Shown here in pieces: positions 1-27,304 of a stretch of DNA of 64,000 bases. The translations under genes were made by a program, and so were the position numbers. Origin of the DNA: Glandiceps talaboti (taxonomy: Eukaryota; Hemichordata; Enteropneusta; Spengelidae); contig NC_135556.1 in NCBI RefSeq assembly GCF_964340395.1, positions 5,883,501-5,947,500 on the forward strand. The letters are read 5' to 3'. Under the pieces are notes generated by a model. It made no database searches. It was not told the DNA's origin and was given only the letters and a program-made list of their open reading frames with translations. The stretch's first letter is position 1. Every line of letters starts with the position of its first letter.

Positions 1-261
1 ATCCTGCTGAGTTTATTGTGTCTCTACAAATGTTAGTCTAGAGTTGAAATATGTCTAGCTCTATGTCAAAAATGTAATGTCCCAATGAGTGAAATACCAA
101 GCCAACATCATTTTAGCTTTAATATTGATGTTTGGAACACCCCCCCCCCCCCACACACACCCCTCCCTATCTTTACTGTCGGTTGTTTAAATACCTACAA
201 TATTCAATGTTACACCCAGCTACTGTATTGTATAAGTAAATTGATGACATCATGTACCAAC

Positions 262-1498
262 CGTAAATGTTTGATGTTCAAGACGTAATTTCTCGACACC
301 GGAACCATAAAGTTCACGTAGTAGACACATGATTCGAGTCTTCTTACCAGCACCTGATGGTCCATATACTAGCAGATGTGGGAAATCACCACATTGTACC
401 TGTATATAGAGTTTTAAAGTGTGTTACTATGACAACCACAGACAATGAAATCAGTATGGACTGTGGATTTTGATGGTCTTAAATATATTCACTTTAGTCT
501 CTTAGAAGGCAATTTATTGTGGTCTGAAAATAATTAACGAATAAATCAAATTGTAGATTTATTAACAAGTCACAACATACCTTGTACAGTATATACTGCA
601 AGTGTCAAATTTTCATTTTTAGAAAAACATAAGCATTTTCATAAATTTAATATTTACTTTTAATATTTATCATCATCTGGAAGTTTTGACAAATACATCA
701 TCAATGAAAATGCATAGACAGGTGAAATCTAGATAGGATTATGTATTTGTGTTTAACTGTTGCTCATTAAAACAAAAAAACAACAAAAAACCACATTTAT
801 AAAAGCAAAAATGATCACCTATCCATGAATCCAACCTGAACTTTGTTTACTGAGGTGAAATAACAAGAGTACTGTACCAGGTTATTGTGTTGTTATGCTT
901 CAGATCACTAAAAATTAGTGGTCTGAGTTTATGAATTATTTTATTAAATTCTATATTTGTTGACATATTTGCATTACTGTACTGGGACCAGAGATACCAG
1001 CTTGCACTGTAGTCTAGATCATGCTGTGTACTTTTTTATGGCAATTTTATTTAACCTTTTTGTGAACACATAAAACATGTTTACAAAGTTTTAAACTGTT
1101 CAAACTTCGTAATATTATTATAAACAACACATTTTTGATAAACAAAGAACATTGACAGTGACACCCGACTTCTTTGGTCCCGGCCTCTCATCATTTTGAC
1201 TTGAATAATTTGCTCTCTAAACGTCTGAACCATACATTAAAAATAATAAAATTGTTTTTGAAAATACATCTGAATAAAACGCTGTGAGAGAACGATTACT
1301 TGAATTTCAGAAGGTGTCAAAAGCGTAAACTGAATATCTGAACACAACACATCTATCCATCCTCACATTATTATAATACTAGTGTCAACATGGCCGATTG
1401 CGATCACCTACCAGTTTCTTCAGATTTGCTGCTTGCTCCTTGTGATAATCAAGCTTTCCCAGTAGTGTCGGTCTGTATTTATCAACCCATAAACTCAT
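262..1498 (-). CDS. RFC3: Replication factor C subunit 3, first two coding exons (partial gene)
   Basis: RFC3 is a small subunit of the RFC clamp loader, which places PCNA on primed DNA in the nucleus using ATP. Exon 1 (1412-1498) encodes 29 residues beginning MSLWVDKYRP, the family's typical N-terminus, and ends at a GTAGGT donor in phase 0. Exon 2 (262-399) follows a CAG acceptor and encodes 46 residues, including the Walker A loop GPSGAGKKT and the segment CLLRELYG; it ends at a GTTGGT donor. The 75 visible residues align with the start of vertebrate RFC3 without gaps. The remaining exons lie beyond the left edge. The start is fixed by the conserved MSLW. No frameshift or missing key residue is seen. 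The intron 400-1411 holds no coding match, only AT-rich sequence with one short hairpin near 900. Confidence 0.95.
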
Positions 1499-1650
1499 GA
1501 TGTATGTTGTTCTAGTATTTAACGTAATGTACCATGAAAGAATCACCTAAATATCGTAGTGACAAGTTCACATCCAACTAAATGCTGAAATTTCGCGGTA
1601 CTTTCGTACGCTTGCGCATATCCGATTGGAGCACTGACCTTTGACCAGGA
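1499..1650 (-). promoter_or_regulatory. Likely RFC3 promoter with E2F, NRF1-like and CCAAT motifs
   Basis: This stretch directly upstream of the RFC3 start is richer in CpG than its surroundings. It contains TTTCGCGG at 1591-1598, a match to the E2F consensus, TGCGCA at 1613-1618 (half an NRF1 site), and ATTGG at 1625-1629, which is CCAAT on the gene strand. E2F control would suit an S-phase replication gene. The motifs are seen; their use is inferred. No TATA box is evident. Confidence 0.45.
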
Positions 1651-2596
1651 TTTTCAACACTGTACAACTCGACGCCTGAGGGCGGAATGTCGTCCACCTA
1701 CGTTTGTCTATGCCGTAGAGGCATGAGAGGTACATGGTGTTACAAACACTCGTCTATGCAAAGTGGTTTTTGTATGGATGAGTAGTATATATAGAAAGAT
1801 ATCGCATTGCTTTTACGTGTATTATAGCCTGTATAGACATGTACATATTAGTTATTCATATGTTGTAAATTTTAAAATGGTATTTTCATTTTGTTTGTTG
1901 GCATAGGTTATCTATTTGTTTGTAGTCTTATGTAAAAATCTCCAAAAAGTTTACATAGACACCAGCCTGGGAACACTTTAGTACGATAGATACATTATTG
2001 ATATCTTGTTTTTCATTTGGAATAAGTTGGCATGTGTGAAATCCTTTTTAAGTAGTGTAAACTTCTGAGGGGGGGGGGAGCATTTAAAACAAACAAAAAG
2101 GTCAGTTCTTTGATATTTTTTTTTCACTGGAAATGAGCTGAGTTGCAACTCTGTCACCTTGACCGACCAACCTTGAGTACGATTCACCATTTCTGTCATC
2201 AAGTGATTCATTTTCGCAAGCAATCATGATAACATCATGTAGATTTTGAGCAATGGCCTTTACTGGCTTAGTCAGGATAATCGAAGTTAGAGAAATTAAA
2301 AAAAGAATATTTTGAGAACACAATAAAGGTTCAGCATTCTCAGAGAGGGTTTAGATCACAGTTACAAACAAACAAACAACTAAATGAATAAACAAACAAA
2401 CTAACAAAATATGCATTGGTAAATGAAATATGTTAACTGATAAATAACTACATATATACATCTATATATTGTCTGTATACTCTTGAAATAATGTACATCT
2501 ACTATGAAATATAGTATATTATTTGAATAATATACAGGGTTGTACATACATATAAACACTATGTAGTTATTCTTGAGTTTGAAATTATTTATCTAT

Positions 2597-2627
<31 letters not shown>

Positions 2628-3175
2628 TTTGTAACACGGTTCTTTGGCTCCCTGTGGTTTAGATTGTGGAATAAACACTCCAGACCATACATATCGTTTT
2701 TATTTCTTGCTCAATTTTATTATCAAATTGTTAGTACATGTATTTGCTACATCACTGACCACTGTAAGTCTGTACAAGAAAAGTACTAAAAGAATCAATC
2801 AACTTTTACATAAATCTTTGCACACCATTTTAGACAAAATGAAAACTGGCAATGTCAAAGTTAATAAAAGAAATTTACAATACCACTGCAATTTCATTTA
2901 ATTCCTTCAAGTTTAAATTCATGTACTTTTTAATACATACAGTAAACTTCCACAAACATTAAGAAAAAAGTTTCAAAAAGAGCAATTTATAGTTATAAAA
3001 TACAGCAGAATAGTCTATTTTCTCTATAGAAATTTATTTTTGCTAAATTTGGTTGATGTAAAATTTCAATAAAAAGATTTTTAAGTGATATTTTTATGCC
3101 ACACCCCCTTTGAATGATAGAAATCAAATCATTGGAAAGGAGCACAACTTTTTTTGACGAAAGCAGAATTATTCT
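1651..3175. other. Intergenic, no gene seen; (TTTA)n at 2593-2632
   Basis: AT-rich sequence upstream of RFC3. A (TTTA)n microsatellite occupies about 2593-2632. The short open frames here carry no recognisable domain or splice context. Confidence 0.6.
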
Positions 3176-3456
3176 GGGTTGTCAGTGGCCGAGTCGTTAA
3201 ACAACTTGCCTCTTACCACTGCAGTCGGGGTTTGAACCCCATTCACGGTTTGATTAAATTTACCACGCTATAAGTAATAAGAGCGTCGTTCAGTGTGACT
3301 CTACCGAACAATGCAGGTTTTCCCCGGGTACTCTGGTTTCCTCCTGCATTAATACTGAACACATGAGGGGTAGCCCTCACTGGATTTCTTGGGAGATAAG
3401 TGTTTATATACTTAAAAGAACTATCCAGTATAAAATAAAGATTATTATTATTATGA
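3176..3456 (+). mobile_element. tRNA-derived SINE
   Basis: The 5' end looks like a tRNA-Ser/Leu-type head: a box A-like TGGCCGAGTCG at about 3187-3197 and a box B-like GGTTTGAACCC at about 3229-3239, the normal spacing for an internal RNA polymerase III promoter. A body of about 170 bp follows, with a central block around 3311-3346 (core GGTTTTCCCCGGGTACTC) of the type shared by many metazoan SINE families. The element ends in a short (TTA)n tail near 3440-3456. The same 3' body recurs at 47220-47310. I cannot name the family. Confidence 0.75.
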
Positions 3457-3604
3457 ATTATTATTCCATTAATGATTTGTTTACATTGTTGACACCTGTC
3501 AATATGGCGGCATTTTGATGAGAAATACAAAACTATTATGATCATTATTAAAAATTATTCTCACATTATCTGCAGAGAATGCATCTAACATTTCAGGTCC
3601 TAAC

Positions 3605-3858
3605 TACATAGACTGTCGACAATCGTTCGTGCCTTTTTTGCTACATTTTATCTAAAACTAAAGTCGTCGCCTCACTCCGATCCGGAGCAAGACTACTATA
3701 ACTGCGTACTACTGATAGCAAGGGCCATAGGCCCTCGCTAAAGTAGTGCGCAATTATAGTACTAGTATTGCTCCTGATCAGAGCATGGTGACGACTTTAG
3801 TTTTAGATAAAACGTAGCAAAAAAGGCACTAACGACTGTCAACTGTCTATAACTACAC
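3605..3858. mobile_element. Foldback element (full-length hairpin MITE)
   Basis: About 250 bp that are almost entirely self-complementary. The left arm (about 3605-3712) contains TGCTACATTTTATC and ACTAAAGTCGTCGCC; the right arm (about 3739-3858) is its reverse complement with scattered mismatches. The loop holds AGGGCCATAGGCCCT, itself a palindrome. No coding capacity. It is probably a non-autonomous DNA transposon; no target duplication was identified with confidence. Confidence 0.75.
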
Positions 3859-4854
3859 TGCTGTACAGTGTGGTCTAGTTTGCTACACCCTTGACCTTTC
3901 ATTACTAAGATTAAGTTGAGCTATTTCCTTTGTTGAGACATACCTATCAACCAAGCAAAGGATCTAGGCTGCTACAGTCTTGAGTGACACTGCTAGATGG
4001 AAGATAACCATAGCAGTCACTTCATGCACACACTATATACTGCCACCATTTGGTTTTAATAGCAGTCAGGGAGCTTACACAACACTATGTCAACAATGTC
4101 TAATCTAAATATATATCAGCAAATTTCATCACTGGAAAACTATGCGATGGTCACTTCTTCATTAAAACTTTGGAAGTAACCATTCCAATTTCATTCACAA
4201 GACATTGAGGTAAGTTGCATATGTAAATTGATGACTGACATGTGCTATTCTTTTGAGGTATGGGGTTGGATGCATTGTTATCAGACGGTAAAATGAAAAC
4301 TTAAAAAAAATATTACAAAACTTAAACTGCTAGAAAGTACACATCATAACATATAATAAACATGACAAAATCTGTTTGTATATGAAATAGCATGCTACAT
4401 GTATGTCATATCGACCAGACTTGACATTTTTTTCGCTTTCACAAAATGTTTTGACTCCGAGTAGAAATTTTCATTTGTAACCATGAACCAAGAGTCCATC
4501 TCATATTATATCATTCTTAATTACACAGGAGCTATTTTAGATTGTAGTTGCTTTGGCAATTGTTACAGCTGCTGTGGAGAATGCAGATTTCAGTTGCTAT
4601 GGCCATTGTTATAGTTGCTAAGAGGAAATGTAAGATTTCAGTGCTGTAAAATAATAGAATTCAAATCATTTTATGCAATTTGTATAAATACCAAATCTAG
4701 GCTCTGTAATCAGCTTACAGGGATACTTCAATGAGTATAGAAGATATCATATGAGATGTGGCATGGGTACTGAAACTGTGGGGGAACTTATTTCATGGCC
4801 ACAGAAGTCCTGCAATGAAAACAATGAGACCTTGAAAGCCATGAGACCTGAAAC
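3859..4854. other. Intergenic, no gene seen
   Basis: No coding match, no clear repeat and no RNA gene recognised in this AT-rich stretch. Confidence 0.5.
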
Positions 4855-5120
4855 AAAACATCATCTGGCTAAAAAAAATCATACCAACACGGCTACATTT
4901 TATCATCTTACTCAACAAAAAACAGTGCTAAATTTTATCGTCTGGCTCAAACAAAATCGTACTAAAATTATTACATTTTAACATCTGGATCAAAAAAAAA
5001 AATCTTACCATCAGTGCTACATGTACATTTTATCATTTGGTCATGTTAAGATTTTTGTTGAGCCTGACGATAAAATGTAGCATTTTTGGTAAGATTTAAG
5101 CCAAACGATATAATGTTGCA
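4855..5120. repeat. Cluster of direct and inverted copies of a ~45-bp unit
   Basis: A unit of the form CTACATTTTATCATCT followed by GCTCAACAAAAATC-like sequence appears about four times in direct orientation between 4886 and 5040. It then appears twice inverted between 5040 and 5120 (for example GAGCCTGACGATAAAATGTA). Copies are diverged. The arrangement could fold into a large imperfect hairpin. Confidence 0.55.
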
Positions 5121-6339
5121 CTAATTGGGTATAGAGACCAGGGTATTCTGACTTGATAATATATGGTGTCTTGGTAATATCGTGAAGTTAAGAAAAGGAA
5201 GGACCTGGCACCATTTATTTCTTGAAACTTCTCCATTCCACTACATTTTGAGCCACGTACAAGTTGTAGAAGTTAGAAGACAGGTTAGTCTTTGATCATA
5301 CACCTGAACAAGAGCTGGTCTGGGCTTAAAACATAGTGAAATAAAGAAGTTTCTATAAATAGCTCTGTTTGTCTTTCCTTTTCTTGGATAACGCAGCACT
5401 CTTAAGCCATACAATGTTTTGGTTCAAACTCATTGTTTTCATTGTATAGTTTGTTCACTATAGTATGTTCTCATCTCAGTGGAAATTTCCACAGGATAGT
5501 GGAGGGAGGCATGTCAAGGTTAGTTCTCACCAATAGGTCTTTTCAAGTTGTTGTATGTGTCTCGAATTGTGGATTTTCACTCTTATGTACTCTTGGCCCT
5601 GAGCTTTTATTGTTTCATGTTTGAACAAGAACACATTTAACACTATTCCACCATTAAATGACTGAGCACAGAATCTAGCTATACACACATGTCGAGCTGT
5701 ACACTTTTCTTTAGACAAGACAACATTTAAATAATTCAACCATGTTCCTAGTTGTTCACAGCTCTTACCCTTTTCGTTACAAAACTTTTGGCAAATTTCC
5801 AACACCTTTTCCCCGCCACTTCAATCTTGACTTTCTTAATTGATAAATAAATAACAATGATACATAAAGCTCTTCCAAAAAACATGTATATAAATTGCAT
5901 TGATAACAGATCTTATGTACCACAGGATAGCATACCAAGTTAGTAGCTCACAAGAACCAAAGTGCCATCATTTGACTGGTATACATGTCAGTATATGTAG
6001 TTGACATGCTTGTACTCAAACTGCATAACCTAAGCCATAGACTATGACATGTCACCCCCCCCCCCCTCCCCCAACAGCCTTGATGCATATAATTGATGAA
6101 AGAGGCTGACTCACATGAATGTACCAGTACAGTACACTTTACATACAGGCTTTGATCTTTACAATATTAATGAAAGAGTTTGACCTATACATACAAACAG
6201 TGAACTCCTTCATGACATACTTTACAGACTAAAACCTTCAGTGACACAAAATTTTTACATGAACCAATCCTCAGTGCTCACACGTGACTGTGTTTATTTT
6301 GGGTGAAAGGTATCACGCTGTTCACACATGGGTGTATAT
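5121..6339. other. Intergenic, no gene seen
   Basis: A 92-codon cysteine-containing frame on the minus strand (5527-5805) has no recognisable domain and no convincing splice context, so it is not called. A poly-C run lies near 6054-6066. Confidence 0.5.
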
Positions 6340-6736
6340 TCTAAAATGGGGGTACTCTCGGTGAAAAAGGTATTGAATCAGAACACGTACCGCTCAAGCA
6401 AATTTAAGGTATTTTTGTAAACTTTTGGTTCTGAAGAGTCGTTCCATGATATATGTATTAGATGAAAAGTGTGAATATTAATGACTCATAAGTGCCTTTT
6501 ACCTCCGGATAAAAAGTTATGAATATGCATTGCTCTGATACATATTCATGTCTGCTAATTAAAACCCATCTGTCAAGTGTATCATTACAAGAAGAACAGA
6601 GATGGAAAAGAGTTTCAATTTGGTGATTCTTTGAGTAAAATGTATGTGATCTGAAATCATGACAACTGTCCAGAACCCTAAGATTATGAAAATACCTTTA
6701 TTCTCTGGAGAGTATCACTCCCCTTTAATTGAGATC
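6340..6736. mobile_element. MITE-like element, family A, copy 1
   Basis: Terminal inverted repeats of about 45 bp pair 6398-6446 (core TTTTGGTTCTGAAGAG) with 6652-6702 (core CCAGAACCCTAAG). The interior contains GAATATGCATTG and a TATTCATGTCTG block also found in the copy at 25296-25625. A third, one-ended copy is at 12793-13030. No open reading frame. Confidence 0.6.
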
Positions 6737-7019
6737 TTTACACATGGATGCACAGGCTATCAAAATTTGATAGCCATCATGCTCCCTAACTTTACAATCT
6801 TATGTCAAATCTGTAATGTGACTCCTTAACGTGGTGGGGTTATGTTACCTTCTGTTTCACGTGTACTTTTATAAATTCTTACAAAGAGGAGTGTCTCACA
6901 AGACTGTCACCAACAGGAATTTCTTGTGTAATTCTTTGTATACAAGGGACATAAGACTTGGTGAGTTTCAAACTTTATTCACTTCCAGCCATCTACTGTT
7001 ACCAACTACTAATGGACAA

Positions 7020-7362
7020 CTCGTACAATGTCACACAAGCTCAATAAACAAACTTCAATTTCAAAAACTTTCACGCCTTCAAGGATAACACGTTCTGTAT
7101 TTACTACTGAGATGTTGATAAGTTGATTACAATTTAATTCTAATGTGATATACAGTGCTGTGGTTCGGGTAGTATTTTAATGTGTTTACCATCATGATTT
7201 TACATTTGATCAACTGTAGTGGTGTGACCGGTACAATTTTGGTTTATATGACCACATAAATGTGTCGATATTACACTTGTAAACATTTGTTTAGGGCAAA
7301 AGAGAGGTCATCTTGTCCTAAATGTACGAAGTTTTTTTGTTGAGCTTGTGCAACACTGTGCA
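7020..7362. mobile_element. MITE-like element, family B, copy 1
   Basis: Left end ATGTCACACAAGCTCAATAA at about 7029-7048 is inverted at the right end (TTGTTGAGCTTGTGCAACAC, about 7338-7357). The same termini bound copies at 15262-15660 and 24905-25285. Non-coding. Confidence 0.55.
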
Positions 7363-7514
7363 ATGGACCCTGGAGTCATTTACAAATATTTCAACTCTGC
7401 TGGGTTCATTTACTCAGCCTTGAAATATCACAATTTAACACCCCGAGAAACATAAAATTCACTGGCAGTAAAACTTTGTAAAATGTGACACGACCCTGTT
7501 ACAGTTGAAATGAT

Positions 7515-7895
7515 GTAGGCTTGGTGTTTCATTCATGGGACAGTACATTTTTGACACAAAGATAGACATATTTCAAGTCTAGACTAACAATAACAAAGAC
7601 ACAACACACACAGCAAGATCCGTTCCCCAATCACATTGAACACTGATGGGCATTGCTATTCTTTCACAGGGCAGTAAAAAACTGGCTTCTAAGTACATAA
7701 ATACTCAATGCGTTTAATGGCTTCAATTGTTTATATTCCAAATGACAATCAACATGTATCAACATGACTACTTCTACATCCCCACTGCACTGTGCATGAC
7801 ACCTATGTATAAATTGATTCTTTTAGCATTTGAAAATATCCCAGGGTGTGTATAAAAGATCATGTTACATGAATGAAACACCGACTGCAAGCCAA
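7515..7895. repeat. Short inverted repeat pair
   Basis: GGTGTTTCATTCATG at about 7522-7536 is matched by the inverted CATGAATGAAACACC at about 7868-7882, with GGCTTG extending the pairing after a small gap. It may mark the ends of a further small element. Confidence 0.4.
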
Positions 7896-10077
7896 GTTAT
7901 TCATACTGAATAAAAGAAGCCTTCAACCATGAAAGTGATTTACATGTACACATAGCAAAACAATGGTTTACATGCTCCTTGTCATTTTGATATAAGAGAA
8001 GAAAATTTGAATGTTCACTATCTTGTTTTCAATTTATTCATTTTCCAAGTCAGCAAAGTATTTGGCGACCATATTGGATTCTAAAATGACTCAATTTTGA
8101 TCACACTTTGACCTCTATTCCAAAACTTTGTACGGTGACCCTGGATTTTTTTTTTTTTTTTTTTACTGAATTTAACTGAGAATAGATTGGGGTTTTCTTG
8201 AGCAAAGTAACAGCAAGATTTGATTTTGGAGGCACACTCTACATTAACATCAAATGATTATCAACAAAAATAGTCTGCAGATTACAAATTCCATGTAAAT
8301 CACGAAATACCAATGTACAAATTTCTGTAGAAGAAAAGTTTTTGGGAATATTTAAATAAAAAAAAAAAGAATCTTTGTATTTTAATCTTGAAATGAATAT
8401 ACTCACATGATAATAATACTCCTTAGCATAACATTCAGCAACCTTGATTTTATGATTTATGCTTTCATAATATATATAGTTTATTGGGTATTAAAAGTGA
8501 AATACTCAAATGAAATGCTATATTCTGTAACTGTACCTCTGTGTGGTCTAATACCTTAATACAAGTTATTGATAACATAGTCCAAACATGTACTCATTAA
8601 TTAGTTCATTTATTTCTTGAGCTCTGACGTAAGCAAGTGACAAAACACTATACAAATGGACCCCAAAACTTCTTTTGCATACTCTCAACATAATATATGT
8701 CAGTATTTCAGCCTCATATTTTAAGCCTTTACGTAGATATACAATATAAAATATTGTAAAAAAAAAATGTTTTGTTAAATCTGAGGTAGGCAAGGGATAG
8801 CTTAAACATTTAAAAGTAAATTAGAACCACAAACTGGCACTCCTAATTTCATTAAAACTAAATTGGGTCACTATACCACACCCAGATAAGAACAGGAACA
8901 ATCCCAATTGCACTCTGGGACCTCATGCTGGTTGTTTTTATTGCACAATATGCATAAACTGAGTGCCACTGCTTTCTCTTCAAGGTCAGGCATTAATCAT
9001 GTTAATGTTGTCTTTACCAGTGTAGCAATAAGGAGTAATTTGTTTGTCACATCATTCAGTATCTCTCAGAACACATACCTTATGAACATTGCAATATATC
9101 ACATTACAAAGTCACACACTGTGTATAAAAAACCTTGCTTGTTGATAGAAGACAACATACAAGGCTACACACTCATGATTAGAAGAAAAAAGTGAAGGCA
9201 TCTATACCCTCCAGTTGACTATACAGAGGAAAAAGCATGCTCTCTGAGAGTGCTCCGTCACGGATGACGGAAAAATCTGCATAGCTGGCAAAGAGCCAGT
9301 TTCTGATGTTAGGATGTTACCCAGGTACCATGGATGTATTAGTGATACACTACTACATCCATGCTAGTACAGAACATTGTGCATTCATGTATAGCATTAC
9401 AGATTGTTCATGGCATATCTTTGAAAAAGGCAAAATCACAGACACACACCAATGAATAAAGTTATGGATGTATAAATTAATTAACTCTGTTAGAACTTCC
9501 ATTGTTATAGCATGGAAGGTTCTAACCATGGAAGTATCACCCATGTCAGTTATACTAATATAGAGTGTTTATGTTCTTAGGATTTAGATACTTGTTAGCA
9601 TTTGTATTGTAACACAGACAAATGTGTTAGTTGTCTGTGATTGTAATCAGTGTTGCCTTTCATACGTATCCTATATTATTCTATGTCTACATGGTGTCAA
9701 TTGTTTCCTTTGTGTAGGTATAGCAGTCTGTGCTTTGTACAGTGTACTAGTTTTCATTTTGCTACTACCATGGATGTATTAGGGATACCTCAATGCTACT
9801 AGTAATGTTTTGTTGCATTTACAATCTATGGTAAAGTCTTCAGTGTTCACAATGGTCTCAATAGTAAAATCTCAGATCAGGAATAGCATGTACACAAAAT
9901 CTATTCTCTTATCTTATCTTACCTCTACATAAGTACATTTAAATGATGCCCTTTTGGTCAAAATATTGAAAATGAAAATTAACATCACAAGTGATGCATT
10001 TTGAGTTTAGAGTTTGACAATGCAGTTTTGAAACAATTTGAACACTCTACTGGGGTCACATACCTTGAGCTGACTGA
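7896..10077. other. Intergenic, no gene seen; one short direct repeat
   Basis: No coding match. ACCATGGATGTATTAG occurs at about 9328 and again at about 9767, in each case followed by GATAC. A poly-T run lies at 8149-8164. Confidence 0.5.
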
Positions 10078-10620
10078 GGCAACGAACTAATCAAAATACC
10101 AGCTAAAAGCAGATTACTAGTATGTAAAATATGTAACTCAACCCTTGTAGAGGATGAAAAACACTTTATATTACAGTGTCCCCTGTATGATTTACTCAGG
10201 CATGACCTCTTTAGTGAAGCTGCTAAACATATTAATAATTACAGAAACTTGACAGAAGAACAAAAATTTAAAGAAATAATGAGCAACAAAAATATAATTA
10301 TCGCTCTTGGAAAATATATCAAACTGAGTAATATAAAAAGGGAGCACCACCTACAAAATACTTATAATATATAATTTGAAATGTCTAATTACCCTTCATT
10401 ATTATTTTTTTCATTAATATTATGTTTCAACTCGTTGAATAGTTATTGTTGTTGTTTTGTTTTGTTTTGTAGTCTTTATTATGATGTGTAATGTTACTTT
10501 TGAAAAGCCTATAAGTGCTATTATTTTGATTTTTTTCCCCCCAATTTTATTTTATTTGTACCTTTAACAAATCCCCAGGGTTTTGTTACGTGTAATCAAT
10601 AAATATACTAATCAACCATC
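10078..10620 (+). mobile_element. 3' end of a non-LTR retrotransposon (RT C-terminus and 3' UTR)
   Basis: The frame 10078-10374 encodes the C-terminal end of a LINE polyprotein. It reads CKICNSTLVEDEKHFILQCP, a CxxC...HxxxxC zinc-knuckle common at the end of LINE ORF2 proteins, then a lysine-rich tail to a stop at 10372-10374. About 240 bp of AT-rich 3' UTR follow, ending near AATCAATAAATATACTAATC. The element is severely 5' truncated. The clade is unclear; CR1- or RTE-like are possible. It differs from the L1/Tx1 element at 58.4-62.9 kb. Confidence 0.65.
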
Positions 10621-11164
10621 AGCATTGACAAGGATACCACTTGTTGTTAGTCTTTAAAAACACCAAGTTAAGTTTCATAACTAAAAGATAAAATGAATTT
10701 AGTCAGACTAGAAGTAGTAACTATGTGTAGTCAAAATTCTACCAAAAATGTTGCTAAATCTCCCACTGGGGAAAGGGTGAACACAATCTGATTAAAATCT
10801 GATGTTAGATAGGCTGGTTTTCCTGTATTTACCTTTATTCCATCGTTATTGCGTCTTTTACGTTAGTTTTTTTTTTTTCCTGGGCGAACGCCTTCAAAGG
10901 CCTATATACACTTGGATGTCATGTTTTTAGATTATTCTAGTCCTTACAAATAAGATTGTCTTTTGAGCTACAAGTGAATAGTGATGTCTTACTTCTCAGC
11001 GGTAAGCACTACAGCTGAAAGTGAGTCTATCTAACTACGCCTAACTCTACATGTGTACTTGGCTATACAGGACAATTACTGGAAAAGTTCTCGACAACTA
11101 TTGTACGCTATATAATGTATTTACAGTCCATGCACTTATGTGCACATTTTAAGTTTATTTTTAA

Positions 11165-11520
11165 TAACAACCTCACAAAAAGGAAAACTGCCAAATATTT
11201 TCTCATAAGCAGTCGTTTCTTTTCTTATAAAATTCAGCCATTTGTCAGCCAATCAACTGTTGTTTTATATACGAACATTATGAGGTAACTGAACTTGAAA
11301 GGAAAATTGTAAAATGTTTTCTCATTGGCAGACATTTGTTTTCTTATACAATTCATCCATATGTCAGCCAATCAGCTGTTGTTTTGCATGTGAACATTGT
11401 TGAGGTAACTTTAATATTTGAAAAGCTTGCACTGAATTTTGTACCAGTGAATTTACAAAATCTTTATATCAAGCCTGATGCACACATATCTGCCAATCAG
11501 TGATTGTTTTGTATTAAGTC
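11165..11520. repeat. Three diverged tandem units of ~115-120 bp
   Basis: Units starting near 11165, 11281 and 11402 share GAGGTAACT, TTTTCTCAT, the block TGTCAGCCAATCA and a following TGTTGTTTT. The third is the most diverged. Each unit carries a CCAAT motif. Confidence 0.55.
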
Positions 11521-12367
11521 CCAGACAGAGATCACCGCTGTGAGTATTTCATCAAAGAAAGTGAGAAACATGTGTAAAAAGCAACTTATTTCAGAAAATG
11601 AAATGAATGCATCATTTTCATTATATTTCAGAACACATTTCCTCCCTAAATTAAAAAACAATGGAGACCTACCAAAATATTCCAAAACTGGGGCAAACTG
11701 ACCTTATTGCTGGCCAACATCTAAATTCATAAAATTCACTTGTATAACATTATTTTAGAGTGTCCATATGGATGCCGCTTTTGTATTTATTTATTTTGTA
11801 TTTTTAATTTATAGAACAATGTTATCATGGCTTCCTACTTGACAAAATCAATGTGAAACATCATTGGCCAAGTCTGTGTTTGTAACATAGTCATTGCAAA
11901 ATGCTAACAAATGTGTTAAAGAGTTCATTATTGTACGTAAAATAACAAACATGTTGCACATTTATTAATCTTTTGCAATTTATTGAGTGGCAAACAAGGA
12001 TGATGCATATGTTGTTTCATATTGATTTTACACGTAGGAAGCTGAGATAAAATAGTTTCATGAATTAAATATCCAACATAAACACCAAATCCTCATCCAT
12101 ATGGCCACTTTAACTATGTTGTCTCTTCTACATACATTTTGTAGATGTCATGTTTGATCAAAAGCATGCAGGACAAGAAAGTTGAAAAGATGAATATTGC
12201 AGACAGTTTGTTGGGCCAAAATACCTTGCCACCCATGAGCCAATCTTAGGGAATCGTCAGACACCCAACATAATGCTCTGTGTGGAGCTTAGCTTTCAAA
12301 ACAACATCTTAGCTGATTTACTGCAGAACAGACCTTGAGTTCACTGGTCAGTAAGTAAGACAGTAAG
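11521..12367. other. PTGR2 3' flank, possible poly(A) signal
   Basis: On the minus strand this is downstream of PTGR2. TTTATT at 11961-11966 reads AATAAA on the gene strand, about 560 nt after the stop, and is a candidate polyadenylation signal. Nothing else is recognised. Confidence 0.3.
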
Positions 12368-12525
12368 GTTGCCAATGGAACAAACCATTTCTTTAATGCG
12401 GATGAGCAGGTTTCACTGAGAAGTATATAACACTAGACTTCTGTATCAGTTAACAATGGAACAAACCATTTCTTCATGTGTAAGTGCAGGTTTCACTGAG
12501 AGGTGTAAAAACCGGTCCTTCTGTA

Positions 12526-12531
<6 letters not shown>
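12368..12531. repeat. Two tandem ~80-bp units abutting the PTGR2 stop codon
   Basis: Unit 1 (about 12368-12454) and unit 2 (about 12455-12531) share AATGGAACAAACCATTTCTT, GCAGGTTTCACTGAGA and TTCTGTATCAG. The stop codon of PTGR2 (complement of 12526-12528) lies in the CTGTATCAG end of unit 2, so the repeat boundary coincides with the end of the coding region. Confidence 0.7.

Positions 12532-27304
<14,773 letters not shown>

Noticed and set aside
5527-5805. 92-codon cysteine-containing frame on the minus strand
   Set aside because: No match to a known domain, no convincing splice sites and no supporting neighbour.
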